64,000 nucleotides of DNA from the NCBI GenBank assembly GCA_005656395.1, contig SRSI01000050.1, positions 1,426,001-1,490,000 on the forward strand, given 5' to 3'. The stretch's first letter is position 1. Each line of letters begins with the position of its first letter. Position numbers and translations under genes: made by a program. This document shows, piece by piece, positions 35,783 through 46,646 of this stretch. The notes under the pieces were generated by a model. That model made no database searches. It was not told where the DNA came from and saw nothing but the letters and a program-made list of their open reading frames with translations. The DNA comes from Strongyloides papillosus (taxonomy: Eukaryota; Nematoda; Chromadorea; Rhabditida; Strongyloididae).

Positions 35783-36883
35783 ATGATAGATCAGTGTAGT
35801 GATAATAATAGATCTCGATTTAGTGATCCAAGTAGTCAGCATTCGTTATTGGTACCAACGAGGACGAGCAACATGAATTCTAATGGACATGATTCTGATG
35901 ATGATGTAGTCCCCGAGACACAATACAGTATCAGTAACTTTAGATATAACACACCATTCAATGTAAGTACCCATTTTCATCGTTTTTAATGTTATCATTT
36001 GATGTTGTTTTAGAGGAATGACGCGATAGTTCATTTTGATCTGAATGGTAAATCGTTTTTCAAGAAAGTTTTTAAGGCATTTCCATTATCAAAAGTAGGT
36101 TTCTTTATTGTCTAAGTGCATTGTAATTATTTTATTTATTAGGTTGTTCAATTCCGATTTACAAAAGATAAACTTGAAGCGATGCTTGAGCAGACAAAAT
36201 CCTACTCCTTTTCTGTCGCGATGGAGAAGGGCATATTTCCCGTTTACGATATCCAATCAGAGGAGGCTGTTCTTCTAAGTATGTCATCAAGGCTATTTCT
36301 CCACATAATAAACAGACTCAAGAAGAATGAAGACTTAATGAGATTTTGCTACAACGGTGAAGGATCAGATGTAGTAATAGACATACTGGGACAGGGTGAA
36401 TACATGTCATCGTACATCCCTACAATTGAATGCACAAGATATAAAAGGTTAAGTATGCTTGAAATGGAGAAAGACGTGGAAGTCATACTAAGTCCTACAT
36501 TGTTGTTGAGAGTCCTAAAGCATGCAGAGAAGAGTATGAAGTTTATTAAGTTCAGTTTTGAACCTCAGACTTTTGAAATTGTTTCTGAAGGTAAAGAAAC
36601 TGTGAGGGTACTTAATGTTATGTACAATGATACCTCATATGTGCATAGGTTAGTAAAGCTTGAAGGAAAAGTCATGTTGGATTATCCATTGGCTCCGCTT
36701 ACGTTAATTCAAAAAGCACTGAGAATTGGGAGAGAAGTTAATTTTAGTATTTATAAAAATGGTCTAATGCATATCACTATAAATGCCACAGATATGAGTG
36801 AATACCTCTCAAATTTTGAATTATATGTAAGTTTGAATGTTTATTTTTTAAGAAATTTTTTTAAGGTCGTTCCGATAGCTTGA
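35783..36883 (+). CDS. PCNA-fold protein, candidate 9-1-1 checkpoint clamp subunit (HUS1/RAD1-like)
   Basis: Exons are 35783-35962, 36014-36094, 36143-36826 and 36866-36883. All introns (51, 48 and 39 bp) join in phase, giving about 320 residues. The last intron is a multiple of three, so reading through 36827-36865 is also open. A polar, acidic extension of about 50 residues precedes a region whose pattern resembles a sliding clamp. A helix (FFKKVFKAFPLSK) is followed by repeated beta strands, and the end (DYPLAPLTLIQKAL, GLMHITIN, ELYVVPIA) resembles the last strands of HUS1 or RAD1. If correct it would act in DNA damage signalling. The match is by pattern only and a different identity is possible. 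Confidence 0.5.
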
Positions 36884-37093
36884 TTTTTAAATGTATATAA
36901 ATTGTATTCATCTCCGGAAATACATCACTTGCCCATGAAAATTGTTTTCTAAAGGGTAATGCTGTGAATCAGGGTGTTGAATAATGTATAAAAAATTAAT
37001 TTTTTTCCTGTAAATACATTGTATTTTATAAATAATAAGTTTTTTTTTGATTTTTGTATATTTGTATTATTCAAATAAAAAGTTTTCTAACAA

Positions 37094-37997
37094 ATGCTGT
37101 TTTTTTTGCTTATTGTGGTATTACCGAGCATAATATCATGCTGGAGCGTTTCTTTACTTAATCAAGTTTATGATTATGATGTTGCCTTGATTTACTATAA
37201 TCCCGATCCCTTTACAAATCTACGATGTACCGGTTTATTAGTTGCCCCAAATATTATTCTAACAGCTGCCCATTGTTTTGAGAACAAGTAGGCAAAATAA
37301 TTTTTTTATTAAAAAATAAAAGAATTTTAGTTATGGCTCTCCTATAGACCCTAGTCATGTTAAAGTTTATTTAGGATTGAAAACTGTAAATGATAATAAC
37401 CTCAAGAGAGCACAACAAGATGTTAAAAAAGTTATTGTTCATGAAAATTATCACTTCACATATTCTGAGAACGATATTGGGGTGATAATTTTACAGAAAA
37501 GTGTACCTGATTTTTGTGGTAAACCGCATTATGCTATTGCACCACCTTTAAATGCTATGAAGACAAAGGGATATTTTAATTTGAAATCTCTCCCCTCATA
37601 CGATAACTGCTTTTTCATGGGATGGGGATCACCACATATATCCATTGAAAATAATGTACTAAACAAAAAACAAATTAAAAACTTAATAATGAGAAACGAT
37701 ATAAGCACACAAAGAGCAAGAAAACAGTCAATGTTATTTTCTAATATTGTTAGCTCCCGTGATTCTCCATGCAACGGTGATAGTGGTGGACCAATAATAT
37801 GCAGATACATCGTCGGTAACATCCCATACAACTACGTAGTCGGAGTTATCAGCGAGGCAAGTTCCTCAGCCCCACCAGATGCAACACCACAACAATTCTG
37901 TGACAACACCGATCTAATGTTCGGGAGTAGTGTCGGATTACACAGCATGTGGTTATACGAAAAAATAGAATACTACAGAGATTCACAACCATGTTAA
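37094..37997 (+). CDS. Secreted S1 (chymotrypsin-fold) serine protease
   Basis: Exon 1 is 37094-37287. Intron 37288-37330 is 43 bp. Exon 2 is 37331-37997, giving 286 residues. A signal peptide covers residues 1-16. The catalytic triad is complete: His60 in LTAAHC, Asp113 in SENDIGVI and Ser216 in CNGDSGGP. Two residues before the Cys next to the active site lies Ser rather than Asp, which argues against trypsin-like specificity. No R/K-IVGG activation site or propeptide is seen; the residues at that place follow the predicted signal cleavage site directly. It is nematode-type and single copy here. Substrate unknown. Confidence 0.88.
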
Positions 37998-38018
37998 AAC
38001 TAATTTACACTTATATAT

Positions 38019-39965
38019 TCATTTTTTATTACTTTTTTCATGTGGAAAATTAATTAAAGGTGAATATTTTTTGAAAAACAATTTATAAATTTTTTGTTCA
38101 AATGTTAACTTTTTTGAACTTTTAGATTTTTTCTTTTTTCTCCCTGTTTTTAGAATGACAGTGTCTTTGTATAGTTTTTGGAAGGTTTTTTCGATGAAAT
38201 TGTTTTTTTCGCAATGTTCGTGACATTCATGTTTTGTGTTGAATTTGTTTGAGTTCCCTCCACATCCACGAAACATGAAGGGTAGACATTGTTTTAATTC
38301 GAAATTGTAGAAGTATTTTATTATTGGTGTTGGGAGGCAGTGAATTCCTTCGTTGACTGGTAATTTACAGGTGAATGTTGGTTTTGGGCAACATATTTGA
38401 TAGTCAAATGATGTTGAATCGTTATGACAATAATAGTTATTTGGACATGATAAATTTATATTCGTATTAACTTTGTTGTATTCTACCTTTTTTGATTTGT
38501 AGTTAGCAGAAGAAGTATTATTGCTTTTGGTATTTAAATAGTGATGATTAGATAGTGAGTTAATCTTACATTTTAATGAAACTCCCACCCTAGATTGATA
38601 AGGTTCACCATAAGGACAAACTCTATGTTTTTCAACATTATCACAAGTTTTAATACAATCTTCAAAACTTTCAAAATTGTTATCATTCCTGTGACAACCA
38701 TTATATGTAAATGTTTCACAATTTTCAGAATCTACATTATAAAAATATCTTTTTATTGGACTAACTAAACATTTTGATCCTTCTAATTTCCTTTGATTGC
38801 ATATTATCGCTGGTGTTGGACAACAAACTTTATCATAACAATAATATGATTCGGGACAATCTTTATTCGTTGAACATTTTAAATTACCAATACCATCTAT
38901 TTTCAAGGGCCTTCCATTAGGACATAACAATGGGGAACAAAATTCTTCACAATCTATTAGCGAAATAAAATTGTTTAAATCATCCGGTTGCCCATAATAG
39001 GAGAAAGGTAAACAACTTTTTATTTTTCTATCCCAATACCAACGAATTGATTGGTTTTTTAGATATTTTAGTATACCCTGTGAGTATGAAGTAACTTTTT
39101 TGCTTTTTGATTTCAGTTCATTTAACTCTATCTTATCGTTGCATAAAAGTTCTTTTGACAACAAAACTTTTTTCTTGGCCAAAAAACTTGAATTTATCTT
39201 TGATTTTACACTCCTAGATGCAATGTTTCCACAGTAGACGTCGCATGAAAATTTATCTTTGAAATTGTTAGAATTTCCCCCATTTCCTTTATAGTAGAAT
39301 TTTTGGCATGTTCCTGTAATTTTATGATAATAATATCTTTCAATGGGTGTTGAGTTATCAGAGTAACCATAATCTAAAGGTTGAGTACAAGTTAACTCCG
39401 GTGAAGGGCAACATTTTCCTTCAATACAATCATACAACTTTTGATCTGCATCACATCCTAGATACTCCAATTTTGTTTCATTCATCGACAAAGAATTCCC
39501 ATTTTTTAATAATTTATATTTTGACGATGAAATTATTGAACATTTTGTAGGAATATTAATGCCTCCTTCATAAAGAATATCTTTATCTCCGTTAAAAGGG
39601 CAATGCATTCGTTTATGACAAACATATCCATACCTTGTTTTCGTGGAAATTTCACCTTCAGGACATGAACATTTTGATAATACACATGTTGCATTTGGCC
39701 ACGCTGAACTGCATTGTTCATTAAAAAAACATCCATACTCTTCAGGATTCAAAGCTTTAAAAGTTAAGTAATATTTTAAAATGAATAACTTACATTTCCA
39801 ACAGTGATTATCAATTTCAACATAATTATCAAAACATTTACAATGTCCCTCATTGCAATAGGCACCGTTATTGGGACAATCCTCATGAACAACACATTCT
39901 CTATCATTAATTTTTTGATTTGAAACGTTAACAACAATGAATATTATGAAATAAATTACTAGCAT
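38019..39965 (-). CDS. Secreted Kunitz and lustrin-type Cys-rich protein
   Basis: Signal peptide at residues 1-16, then EB/EGF-like Cys-rich modules (CVVHEDCPNNGAYC, GCFFNEQCSSAWPNATC), then Kunitz domains (for example the one with GNGGNSNNF and those ending EDCIKTC and HECHEHC) alternating with lustrin-type segments (CPNGRPL, YYCYDKVCCP). A basic tail follows. One Kunitz-like unit (QPDDLNNF) has lost residues. The ORF is open throughout (648 residues), but 39755-39793 reads as a 39-bp GT..AG intron (gtaagt..aaag). Removing it gives 635 residues and a cleaner EB module (W-K-S-L-N-P). Likely a protease inhibitor or cuticle/extracellular matrix protein. Confidence 0.85.
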   Translation of the reverse strand: MLVIYFIIFIVVNVSNQKINDRECVVHEDCPNNGAYCNEGHCKCFDNYVEIDNHCWKCKLFILKYYLTFKALNPEEYGCFFNEQCSSAWPNATCVLSKCSCPEGEISTKTRYGYVCHKRMHCPFNGDKDILYEGGINIPTKCSIISSSKYKLLKNGNSLSMNETKLEYLGCDADQKLYDCIEGKCCPSPELTCTQPLDYGYSDNSTPIERYYYHKITGTCQKFYYKGNGGNSNNFKDKFSCDVYCGNIASRSVKSKINSSFLAKKKVLLSKELLCNDKIELNELKSKSKKVTSYSQGILKYLKNQSIRWYWDRKIKSCLPFSYYGQPDDLNNFISLIDCEEFCSPLLCPNGRPLKIDGIGNLKCSTNKDCPESYYCYDKVCCPTPAIICNQRKLEGSKCLVSPIKRYFYNVDSENCETFTYNGCHRNDNNFESFEDCIKTCDNVEKHRVCPYGEPYQSRVGVSLKCKINSLSNHHYLNTKSNNTSSANYKSKKVEYNKVNTNINLSCPNNYYCHNDSTSFDYQICCPKPTFTCKLPVNEGIHCLPTPIIKYFYNFELKQCLPFMFRGCGGNSNKFNTKHECHEHCEKNNFIEKTFQKLYKDTVILKTGRKKKKSKSSKKLTFEQKIYKLFFKKYSPLINFPHEKSNKK

Positions 39966-39997
39966 ACTGATTTATTAATCATAGTTGATGTGATATA

Positions 39998-40270
39998 TCA
40001 TACTACAAGATCTATAATGTGCGAAATGATAACATCCTGGAATATTACTTTACTTCTTTTATTTGTATTGTTCTGAAGTTAAAGGTCAATGACCAATCTT
40101 GTAGAATTCTTGGCATTAATTTTATTAAACAGAGTGGTACTTACAGAAGGGAACATATCAATTTCAGCATAAAGTGATAAACATTTAAGAGTGCAAGACA
40201 ATATAAAAGTGCTACCAAATGCACATTTTTTAAAGTGTTTTTCTTTTAATATAAAATTAGTATATGTCAT
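39998..40270 (-). CDS. Possible small two-exon gene, unknown
   Basis: Exon 1 is 40270-40145 (42 codons), with a gtaagt donor. The acceptor is tttaacttcag, and exon 2 is 40072-39998 (25 codons with stop). The join is in phase 0 and gives 66 residues with three Cys in the first exon (KKC, SCTLKC). No signal peptide or family is recognised. Support is the good splice sites and the open frame on both sides; length is short enough for chance. Confidence 0.3.
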
Positions 40271-41526
40271 TGTGATTTATGATTGTGATGGGAATTTAAT
40301 AAGTATATCCAGTGCTACAAATAATTAATTTTATTTTGAAATCAAATCATTTAATGTTCTTTTAAGAAAAATATCATTAACTTATTTTTTGGAAGGGATG
40401 TTCAGCATTTTTTGGAATGTAAAATTATTTGATTATATATAAAATAACTACCAGTTTTTCATGACGAGTAAATAAATAATTTCCTCCACTACTTTTTTAA
40501 TTTAAATTTCCATTTACAACAATTAAGATAAACAAATGAATAAACACCTCTCAAATATGCAAAAAAAGCAAAAAAATTACTCAGGAATTGGCGACTAAAA
40601 CACATTACTCATCCAAAAATAAAATACCTTTCGTATTAGTAATTCTCCTCACAAACCATACATGAAAAGTGGAAGAAAACAGAATTCTCCTTATTTCGAT
40701 AATGTAAATTTTCAAATTTTATATTGCTTGGTAATAAGCAATTAATCCATCTTTTAAATCAACACACATAACAGAAAAGAACACCTTAAAATGTGGTAAA
40801 TGACTTGTACGTTATACCAGCAAAAGTACTAACAGCAGGATGTGTTAAAAAGCTTACAATTTTTTTACAACTGTACTTTACTCCCATATATCAAATTTGG
40901 ATTAACTAAACAAAGAGTTAGAAAAAATTTCAAAATAGAGCAAAAAGATTTTATAATGTTTGGATAATGATGGGAAAAAGAGATTGTTTTAATACCTGAG
41001 AGAAGCTAGAGAGTATCATCACTTGATTTATGAGTTTTTTTTACAGCAATAAAAAAGCATGAAATATTTAAAGTTAAAACATATGGAAAAGTACTTTTTT
41101 GCGTTAAATAAAAACCACTACCGTGTTATTGCCTCCCTTCCTTTCCATTATGTTAATAGTTATTGATATAAGGTGTAATTGTCATTATCTATCTCTTATC
41201 AATTAGTAAGTTGACAGAAAGTTAAAAGTATGCTAATTTTATTGTATTTAAACATACGATGTCGCAGAAAAAAGGCCCCTGTTTATCAGAATGTAAAAAT
41301 ATTTTGACTGACAAAATAACAATCCATTTTTAACCGCATTTTTGCTTAACTTCCAGTACTTTTATTTTGCCATTCCAGGCATTGGAGAAACGTTAACTAA
41401 ATTTGTCCTGATTAGATAGCGAACGCGCCTATTTTTATGACATTGCATTAATTGTTTACTAAGTTTTTTTTTCGCTCACACACTTTTACGATTGTAAAAG
41501 TTTTGCCTAAATATATTTTGTACACG
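40271..41526. other. Intergenic region
   Basis: AT-rich; nothing recognisable. It contains the promoter side of the small coiled-coil gene pair. Confidence 0.4.
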
Positions 41527-42072
41527 ATGCGGGACGAGAATGCTTCATCGTCGATTTTCAAGCGACAAATATCTAGTCTCCAGGAAATACCAACGTCTAG
41601 TTATAAACCACACTCTATCTCGCAGGATGTCACAAATGAGGGTAAATCTAATGAAAGCAATGTAAGTTTTGAAATCGTCTTTTTTGATTGCAATCCGCTT
41701 TAGAGAAATGATTTAAACGCCAATGTTGAACGTGTAGAAATGTGCATTGGAACTGATATTACGATACCTGTTACCCCAGAGGAGACATCTGATATAGGAG
41801 CTGACAACGATCGATCAGCTTATAGCTTAAAAAGAATTATGGATCATTATAAGGAACTTGTTGTTAAAATACGGGATGAAGTTGATCGAAAGAAAGGAAC
41901 TGTTTTGGAATTAGAAAACCAATTACAGGAAGCTAAGAGTGTGCGGGATGAATTCTTGGCTGAGTTACAGAGTCTGCTGGATGAGGGCGGAGATGGTGAA
42001 TCCCCGGAGAATGTTAGTAGTGAAGTTGAGTGTGCCAACGATGCGGAGGATGAGACGGCGGATGAAGAATGA
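41527..42072 (+). CDS. Small coiled-coil protein with acidic tail, unknown (first of pair)
   Basis: Exon 1 is 41527-41661 (45 codons). Intron 41662-41703 is 42 bp. Exon 2 is 41704-42072, giving 167 residues. The frame is open further upstream without an ATG, so I use the ATG at 41527. The N-terminal half is Ser-rich and disordered. Residues 90-140 form a coiled coil (SLKRIMDHYKELVVKIRDEV, then LELENQLQEA). The tail is strongly acidic. No signal peptide. The next gene, 173 bp downstream, has a similar plan. Confidence 0.7.
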
Positions 42073-42245
42073 GATTGTACATTAGATATCATATGCAGGG
42101 ATTTTTTTTATTTATCTTTTTAAAATAATGATATTTTCTTTTTTGGCTGTTGTTTTTTTTCTTTACAAGTTTTTGTGTTTTGATCACTTAGATATTTCAT
42201 GTGTATTTATAGCTTGTCTAATTTATATTTTTAGCATTTACCAAA

Positions 42246-42758
42246 ATGGAATTAGTAAGAAATAAAGATCGCTGTGAATTGAAACAAATCACTCATAATT
42301 CAAATATCCACGGGGTTCACGACACGAAGGATAATTTTCCCAAAAAGTCAAGTTATAGTTCTCTTAAGAAATCTCCAAGTGTCCAGTCGAGTAAGCCTAT
42401 AGTCAAGTTAGGAAGAAATCGTCTGATGTCTCCCGAGGTTAAGAGTGACGAGACTGCTACTGCATCATATACCTCCTTTGGGATTCAATCGGTAGTATCT
42501 ATGATACCAACCCCATACACAGAGGAGCAAAAGTTAGAGGATATGTTCTCTGATGAAATGTCTGTTAGTTATATATTGAATCAAATAAATCGCCTAGAGG
42601 AGAGTTACAATTCCTTGTTGGAGGAGAGTTTTGGTTTGGATATAACTATAGATGAATTAAATGAGTCAATTGCTGAGGTTACGAAAGAAATGGAGATGGC
42701 CGCATCGATCTTTAATGAAGCTATGAGGGATGAGGAGGAATCTGAAGCTGATCAGTAA
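42246..42758 (+). CDS. Small coiled-coil protein with acidic tail, unknown (second of pair)
   Basis: A single exon of 170 residues. An acceptor-like ttttag ends 11 bases before the ATG. A basic, Ser-rich N-terminal half is followed by a coiled coil (residues 98-160: ILNQINRLEESYNSLLEESF and on) and an acidic tail. Architecture and size match its upstream neighbour, though sequence similarity is not evident by eye. The short gap suggests co-transcription. Confidence 0.68.
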   Translation: MELVRNKDRCELKQITHNSNIHGVHDTKDNFPKKSSYSSLKKSPSVQSSKPIVKLGRNRLMSPEVKSDETATASYTSFGIQSVVSMIPTPYTEEQKLEDMFSDEMSVSYILNQINRLEESYNSLLEESFGLDITIDELNESIAEVTKEMEMAASIFNEAMRDEEESEADQ

Positions 42759-43254
42759 TGGATTTACGAGGTTGTCTCTACAAGTAATGTAACGTGAGGA
42801 GTTATTATTCTTCCTCCAATTTCTTTTATTTTTTTTTGTATAAATAAACTTGGATCTTGGTTTTTTTTTGAATAAAGTTAGAATTATCTCGTCGATAGAG
42901 TCTGTGTCGAAGTTGTATTTTGTTTTCTATGGATCTTTCCTGGTGTATCTCAGCAAACTCAACATCATTTAATTTGGAGATTTAACTTTAAACAATTGTA
43001 GAGGTTTTGTAACGTTTTTTTTAAAATTATTTGAATAATAAAGTGACTTTGAGTAAGATTTTGTTGAGGAATTTATAAATTGATAAGTAATATTTAGAGA
43101 CCTAAATTTCTTGCAAAGCATCTTTATTTAAAAAAAAACTAAAAATTATACATAATCTTATTACAAAGTAAAATAAAGAAATTTACAAATATCACACTTA
43201 AATAACAAATGTACAAAATACATAATAACACCAATATAATAAAAAAAAACATAA
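42759..43254. other. Convergent 3' region
   Basis: Lies between two 3' ends. Poly(A)-signal-like aataaag and ataaata sequences are present; no gene seen. Confidence 0.5.
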
Positions 43255-44091
43255 TTAAGAATCAATAACTATTACAGCAGCACTTCTTGTTTCATTATAT
43301 AATTTGTTCTGTCTTTTTCTCCTATCTGTCACACTCTCAGAAAGTATCTTTCTAATTCTCCAAAATTTTGAGTAAGCCAAAAAAGGAAAATTCCTCCAAA
43401 GAATAGGGACTACAGAACCATCAGTAAGTCTTGTTATGATATAATCATCCTCGTGAATTGATACTACATCTAAACACCTTTTGATCACCTCTAATGGGTA
43501 TGTCTTTTCGTTGTCGACTCTGTTTTTCCAATATCTTTCAGCAATTGATAAGCGACCCTTTCTCTTTTTAGTTGATTCGCATTCAATAAGAGCTGCTTTG
43601 TTTGGATTGTTTCTTTTAAATATAAAATCTGCTGGAGAAGTAGATTTAAAGGATCTGTCGATGGAGGTGTCAATTTTTCCTTTTAGAATTGCAGTCACTC
43701 TTCCTTCAGTGTCCCCGGAGTTGAACTTTCCCAGTATCTTTGCTTTATTTTTAGCAATTTCATCAGGGGGAGTTGTATGTTTTGTAAAAACAAAATCAAG
43801 GTCATCAACTTCATCGTCGATTTTTGGGTATTTTGGTGTGTCTTCTGCTTCAATATTAAGTTGAAAGCTATTCTCGGAGTCGGATGTCATACTCTCGTCC
43901 TCCTCTGGATACATATCCTCTGGTTCGAAGTTATCAATTTCCTCACTTACAAAAGATCCCATACCATCAGGGGTACACGTTTTCATGGAAACCTCATCCT
44001 GCCCCTGAGATAACAATTCATCAGGTAGAAAAAAATCATCCTGTATAAGGGAATCCTCTAACAAATAGGTAGAATATATTGTATCGTTCAT
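43255..44091 (-). CDS. Unknown acidic protein, 278 residues
   Basis: A single exon. The first 110 residues are rich in Asp, Glu and Ser and look disordered. The C-terminal half (KKRKGRLSIAERYWKNRV to the end) is basic and more ordered, with IIRLTDGSVVPILWRNFPFL-like strands and a bipartite basic stretch (DRRKRQ) near the end. This could be a nuclear protein, but I recognise no family. It starts 77 bp after the gatA stop on the same strand, suggesting shared transcription. Confidence 0.75.
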   Translation of the reverse strand: MNDTIYSTYLLEDSLIQDDFFLPDELLSQGQDEVSMKTCTPDGMGSFVSEEIDNFEPEDMYPEEDESMTSDSENSFQLNIEAEDTPKYPKIDDEVDDLDFVFTKHTTPPDEIAKNKAKILGKFNSGDTEGRVTAILKGKIDTSIDRSFKSTSPADFIFKRNNPNKAALIECESTKKRKGRLSIAERYWKNRVDNEKTYPLEVIKRCLDVVSIHEDDYIITRLTDGSVVPILWRNFPFLAYSKFWRIRKILSESVTDRRKRQNKLYNETRSAAVIVIDS

Positions 44092-44168
44092 AACCGCTTT
44101 ATTTAACTATTAAAATAACAAACTAAAAGTAGGAAAGGGTAATGTAATAACGAATTTATAGAAACAGT

Positions 44169-45610
44169 TTATATATTTCGCAATGTTCTAAGATATTTTT
44201 CCAATATAACAGAAATACCTAGGAGAGTATCATCCATATCAAAGTTCACCATTAGTTGTACAGAGAGTGGAAGATCGTTGTTTCTACTCTTAGAGATGGG
44301 TAATGAGAGCGCTGGTATTCCGGCCATATTAGCTGATTGTGTGTAGTAGTCATTCGTCCTTTCACGATTAGTTTTATCCTCCATATAACATTTGTAAGAG
44401 GGAGAGGTTGAAGAGGTAACTGGGGTTAGGAGAATGTCACACTCAGTTGAGAAGACTTTTTGAAAGTCCTCGTAAATTAATCTTCTTACTTTGAGGGCCT
44501 CGATATAGTGTTTTCTGTTTTGTTTCTTCATTGTGAAATAGTTTCCTGCAAATATTCTTCTTTTGACAGTTTCGTTTAAGTTTTTTGTTCTATTGGTTGC
44601 CATCCACTCGTTGGCTGATAGATTATCTTCATCTACGTTATGGTCAATTGAGTTACCATAGTATAAACCTGTGTATCGTGCCATATTTGATGTTACATCA
44701 ACTTCATTGATAATGTGATAGCATACAATGGAGTATTCAGTGTGAGGTAGTGAAACAAGTTTGATTTCATAACCCATTTTATCAAATATATTTGCTACAG
44801 TGTTCACGGCATGTTTAGCTTCCTCTGTCAAGGATTCGGGGAAGTATTCTATTGGGATTCCAACACGTAATTTCTTCGTGTCTAATTTATTCTTTTGAAG
44901 TGGTGAATCAAATGAAGTACTGTCATGTTCGCAAATACCTCTCATCATGTTGAAGTATTTTTTCGTTGATTCTACATCTTTTGTCATTATAGAAGGACAG
45001 TCTAATGAATTAACTAATGGAACAAGACCATATCTTGAAAGGGCTCCATAAGAGGGTTTGAATCCCACTAAACCACAATATGCTGCGGGATTTCTTGATG
45101 ATCCACCTGTATCTGAACCAATTCCTATGTCAGCCATTCCCATTTGAACAGCAACAGCAGATCCACCAGAAGAACCACCAGCGATCAGCCAATTTTCGTT
45201 TAAATCTTCAACTTTGGTAAATCCATTTTTTACACCTCCAAAAATTGAGTCATTTGAAGATGCTCCCATTGCAAATTCATCCATATTTGCCTTACCAATA
45301 ATGCATCCACCATTTCTAAGTAATCTATCAACAATTGTTGCTGTATATGGAGATTTGAAATTCTTTAACATATTCGATGCACATGTCAATGGAACATCTT
45401 TAACTCTAAAACATATTTTATGATTTTGAATTTCTAGAAAAAAAAAGAAACTAACGCGAAACAATCTTTTACAACGACTGGAAAAGGTTCTAAACCATTC
45501 TTTATAGCTTCATGTGCCTGTTTTTCAGCTAACTTGAAAGTTTCACAAACCAGTGCATTGTAAGCTCTATTCTTTATAGCATTTTGTATAGCATTAGCAA
45601 TATTCTCCAT
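44169..45610 (-). CDS. gatA: Glutamyl-tRNA(Gln) amidotransferase subunit A, mitochondrial
   Basis: Exon 1 is 45610-45456. Intron 45455-45406 is 50 bp (gttagt..ttttag). Exon 2 is 45405-44169, giving 463 residues, near the family size. The protein releases ammonia from glutamine, and with GatB/GatC converts Glu-tRNA(Gln) to Gln-tRNA(Gln) in mitochondria. The amidase triad is complete: Lys48 in VVKD, the cis-Ser in GGSSGGSA (about 130) and the Ser nucleophile in GSDTGGSSR (about 154). The splice joins V-V-V-K-D-C-F-A to V-K-D-V-P-L-T exactly where the family is continuous. Confidence 0.93.
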
Positions 45611-45858
45611 GTCAAAAATTATATATATATCTAACTTTCAACGAGAGTCTCTTTAGAATTACGTTTACTTTTTATAAAGAATTTAAAAGCGATATTTATT
45701 AGTGGTAACTATTGTTAGTAAGATAATTGGTCATACTATATATTAATATATTTTTAAAAATTTATAATTTTATAAATTTATAAGATAAATGTTGTTAAGG
45801 AAATTTTTTTGGAATTTCTTTCACGACAATCTAGAGTTAGAGGTTATTAATAAAAGAA

Positions 45859-46546
45859 TTAACATGAAGATTCCTTTAAAAATGTGAATTTGGAACGTTT
45901 TATTGAATCTTTCAACTGAAGTTTATCTATCTTAAGGCAAATATCGTCTATTTCTTTGTTTAAAATTTCATTATTACATTCATCATAATCATAGGAGGCA
46001 TCTTGAATACCCTTCAGATGAGAATTATCAAATTCAATTATACTATTATCCTTTCTTTCCTTTTTGTTTCTAATAAGTGGAGGAAAAGTTTTACAGAAGA
46101 GCATGGATAATTTATGTTTGAAATTTAGGATGTCGTATTGGTGGGTAGCTATTTTAATTTTACCAAATGAAAATACTATGACACCTTCTGTATTCCATAC
46201 ACTTTTACCTATTCTTATGTCTTTATTGAGATTTTGAAGTCCAATTATACCATCTAGTGGTAACACCAACCCACTGTTTGATGTAAAATATATAATTAAT
46301 TGTTTTCGCATATTTATAGAGCAGAATTTTTTTTTGTACTTTCTATTGAAAAATGAAACACGAGTCCCATTAGGTCTTATTTTCATATATACGCCTCCAT
46401 ACAAGTCATAATAATTACATTCCTTCTTATATTTATCTATATCTGGAAGTGTAACAAACTAAAATTTCATTATTACCTATTATTAAACACCCAAAACTTA
46501 CATCTCCAAAGTCTTTAGAGCAAACCCATGAAACAGTCTTATCCAT
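45859..46546 (-). CDS. Unknown protein, 214 residues
   Basis: Exon 1 is 46546-46502 (15 codons). Intron 46501-46459 is 43 bp. Exon 2 is 46458-45859. The splice sites are good and phase 0 is kept. The predicted protein is basic and beta-rich in its first 120 residues, with a Lys/Glu helical tail containing a Cys at the very end. No signal peptide, membrane segment or known motif. It lies 100 bp after the hmp-2 stop and 248 bp before the gatA start, on the same strand. Confidence 0.7.
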
Positions 46547-46646
46547 AATGTACATAAAATTATAATTAATCGTTTATTAGAATAATTAAATAAAAACGAA
46601 ATATACTTTCACATAAATAAAATTAAAATTTTATAGATTAATTTAA

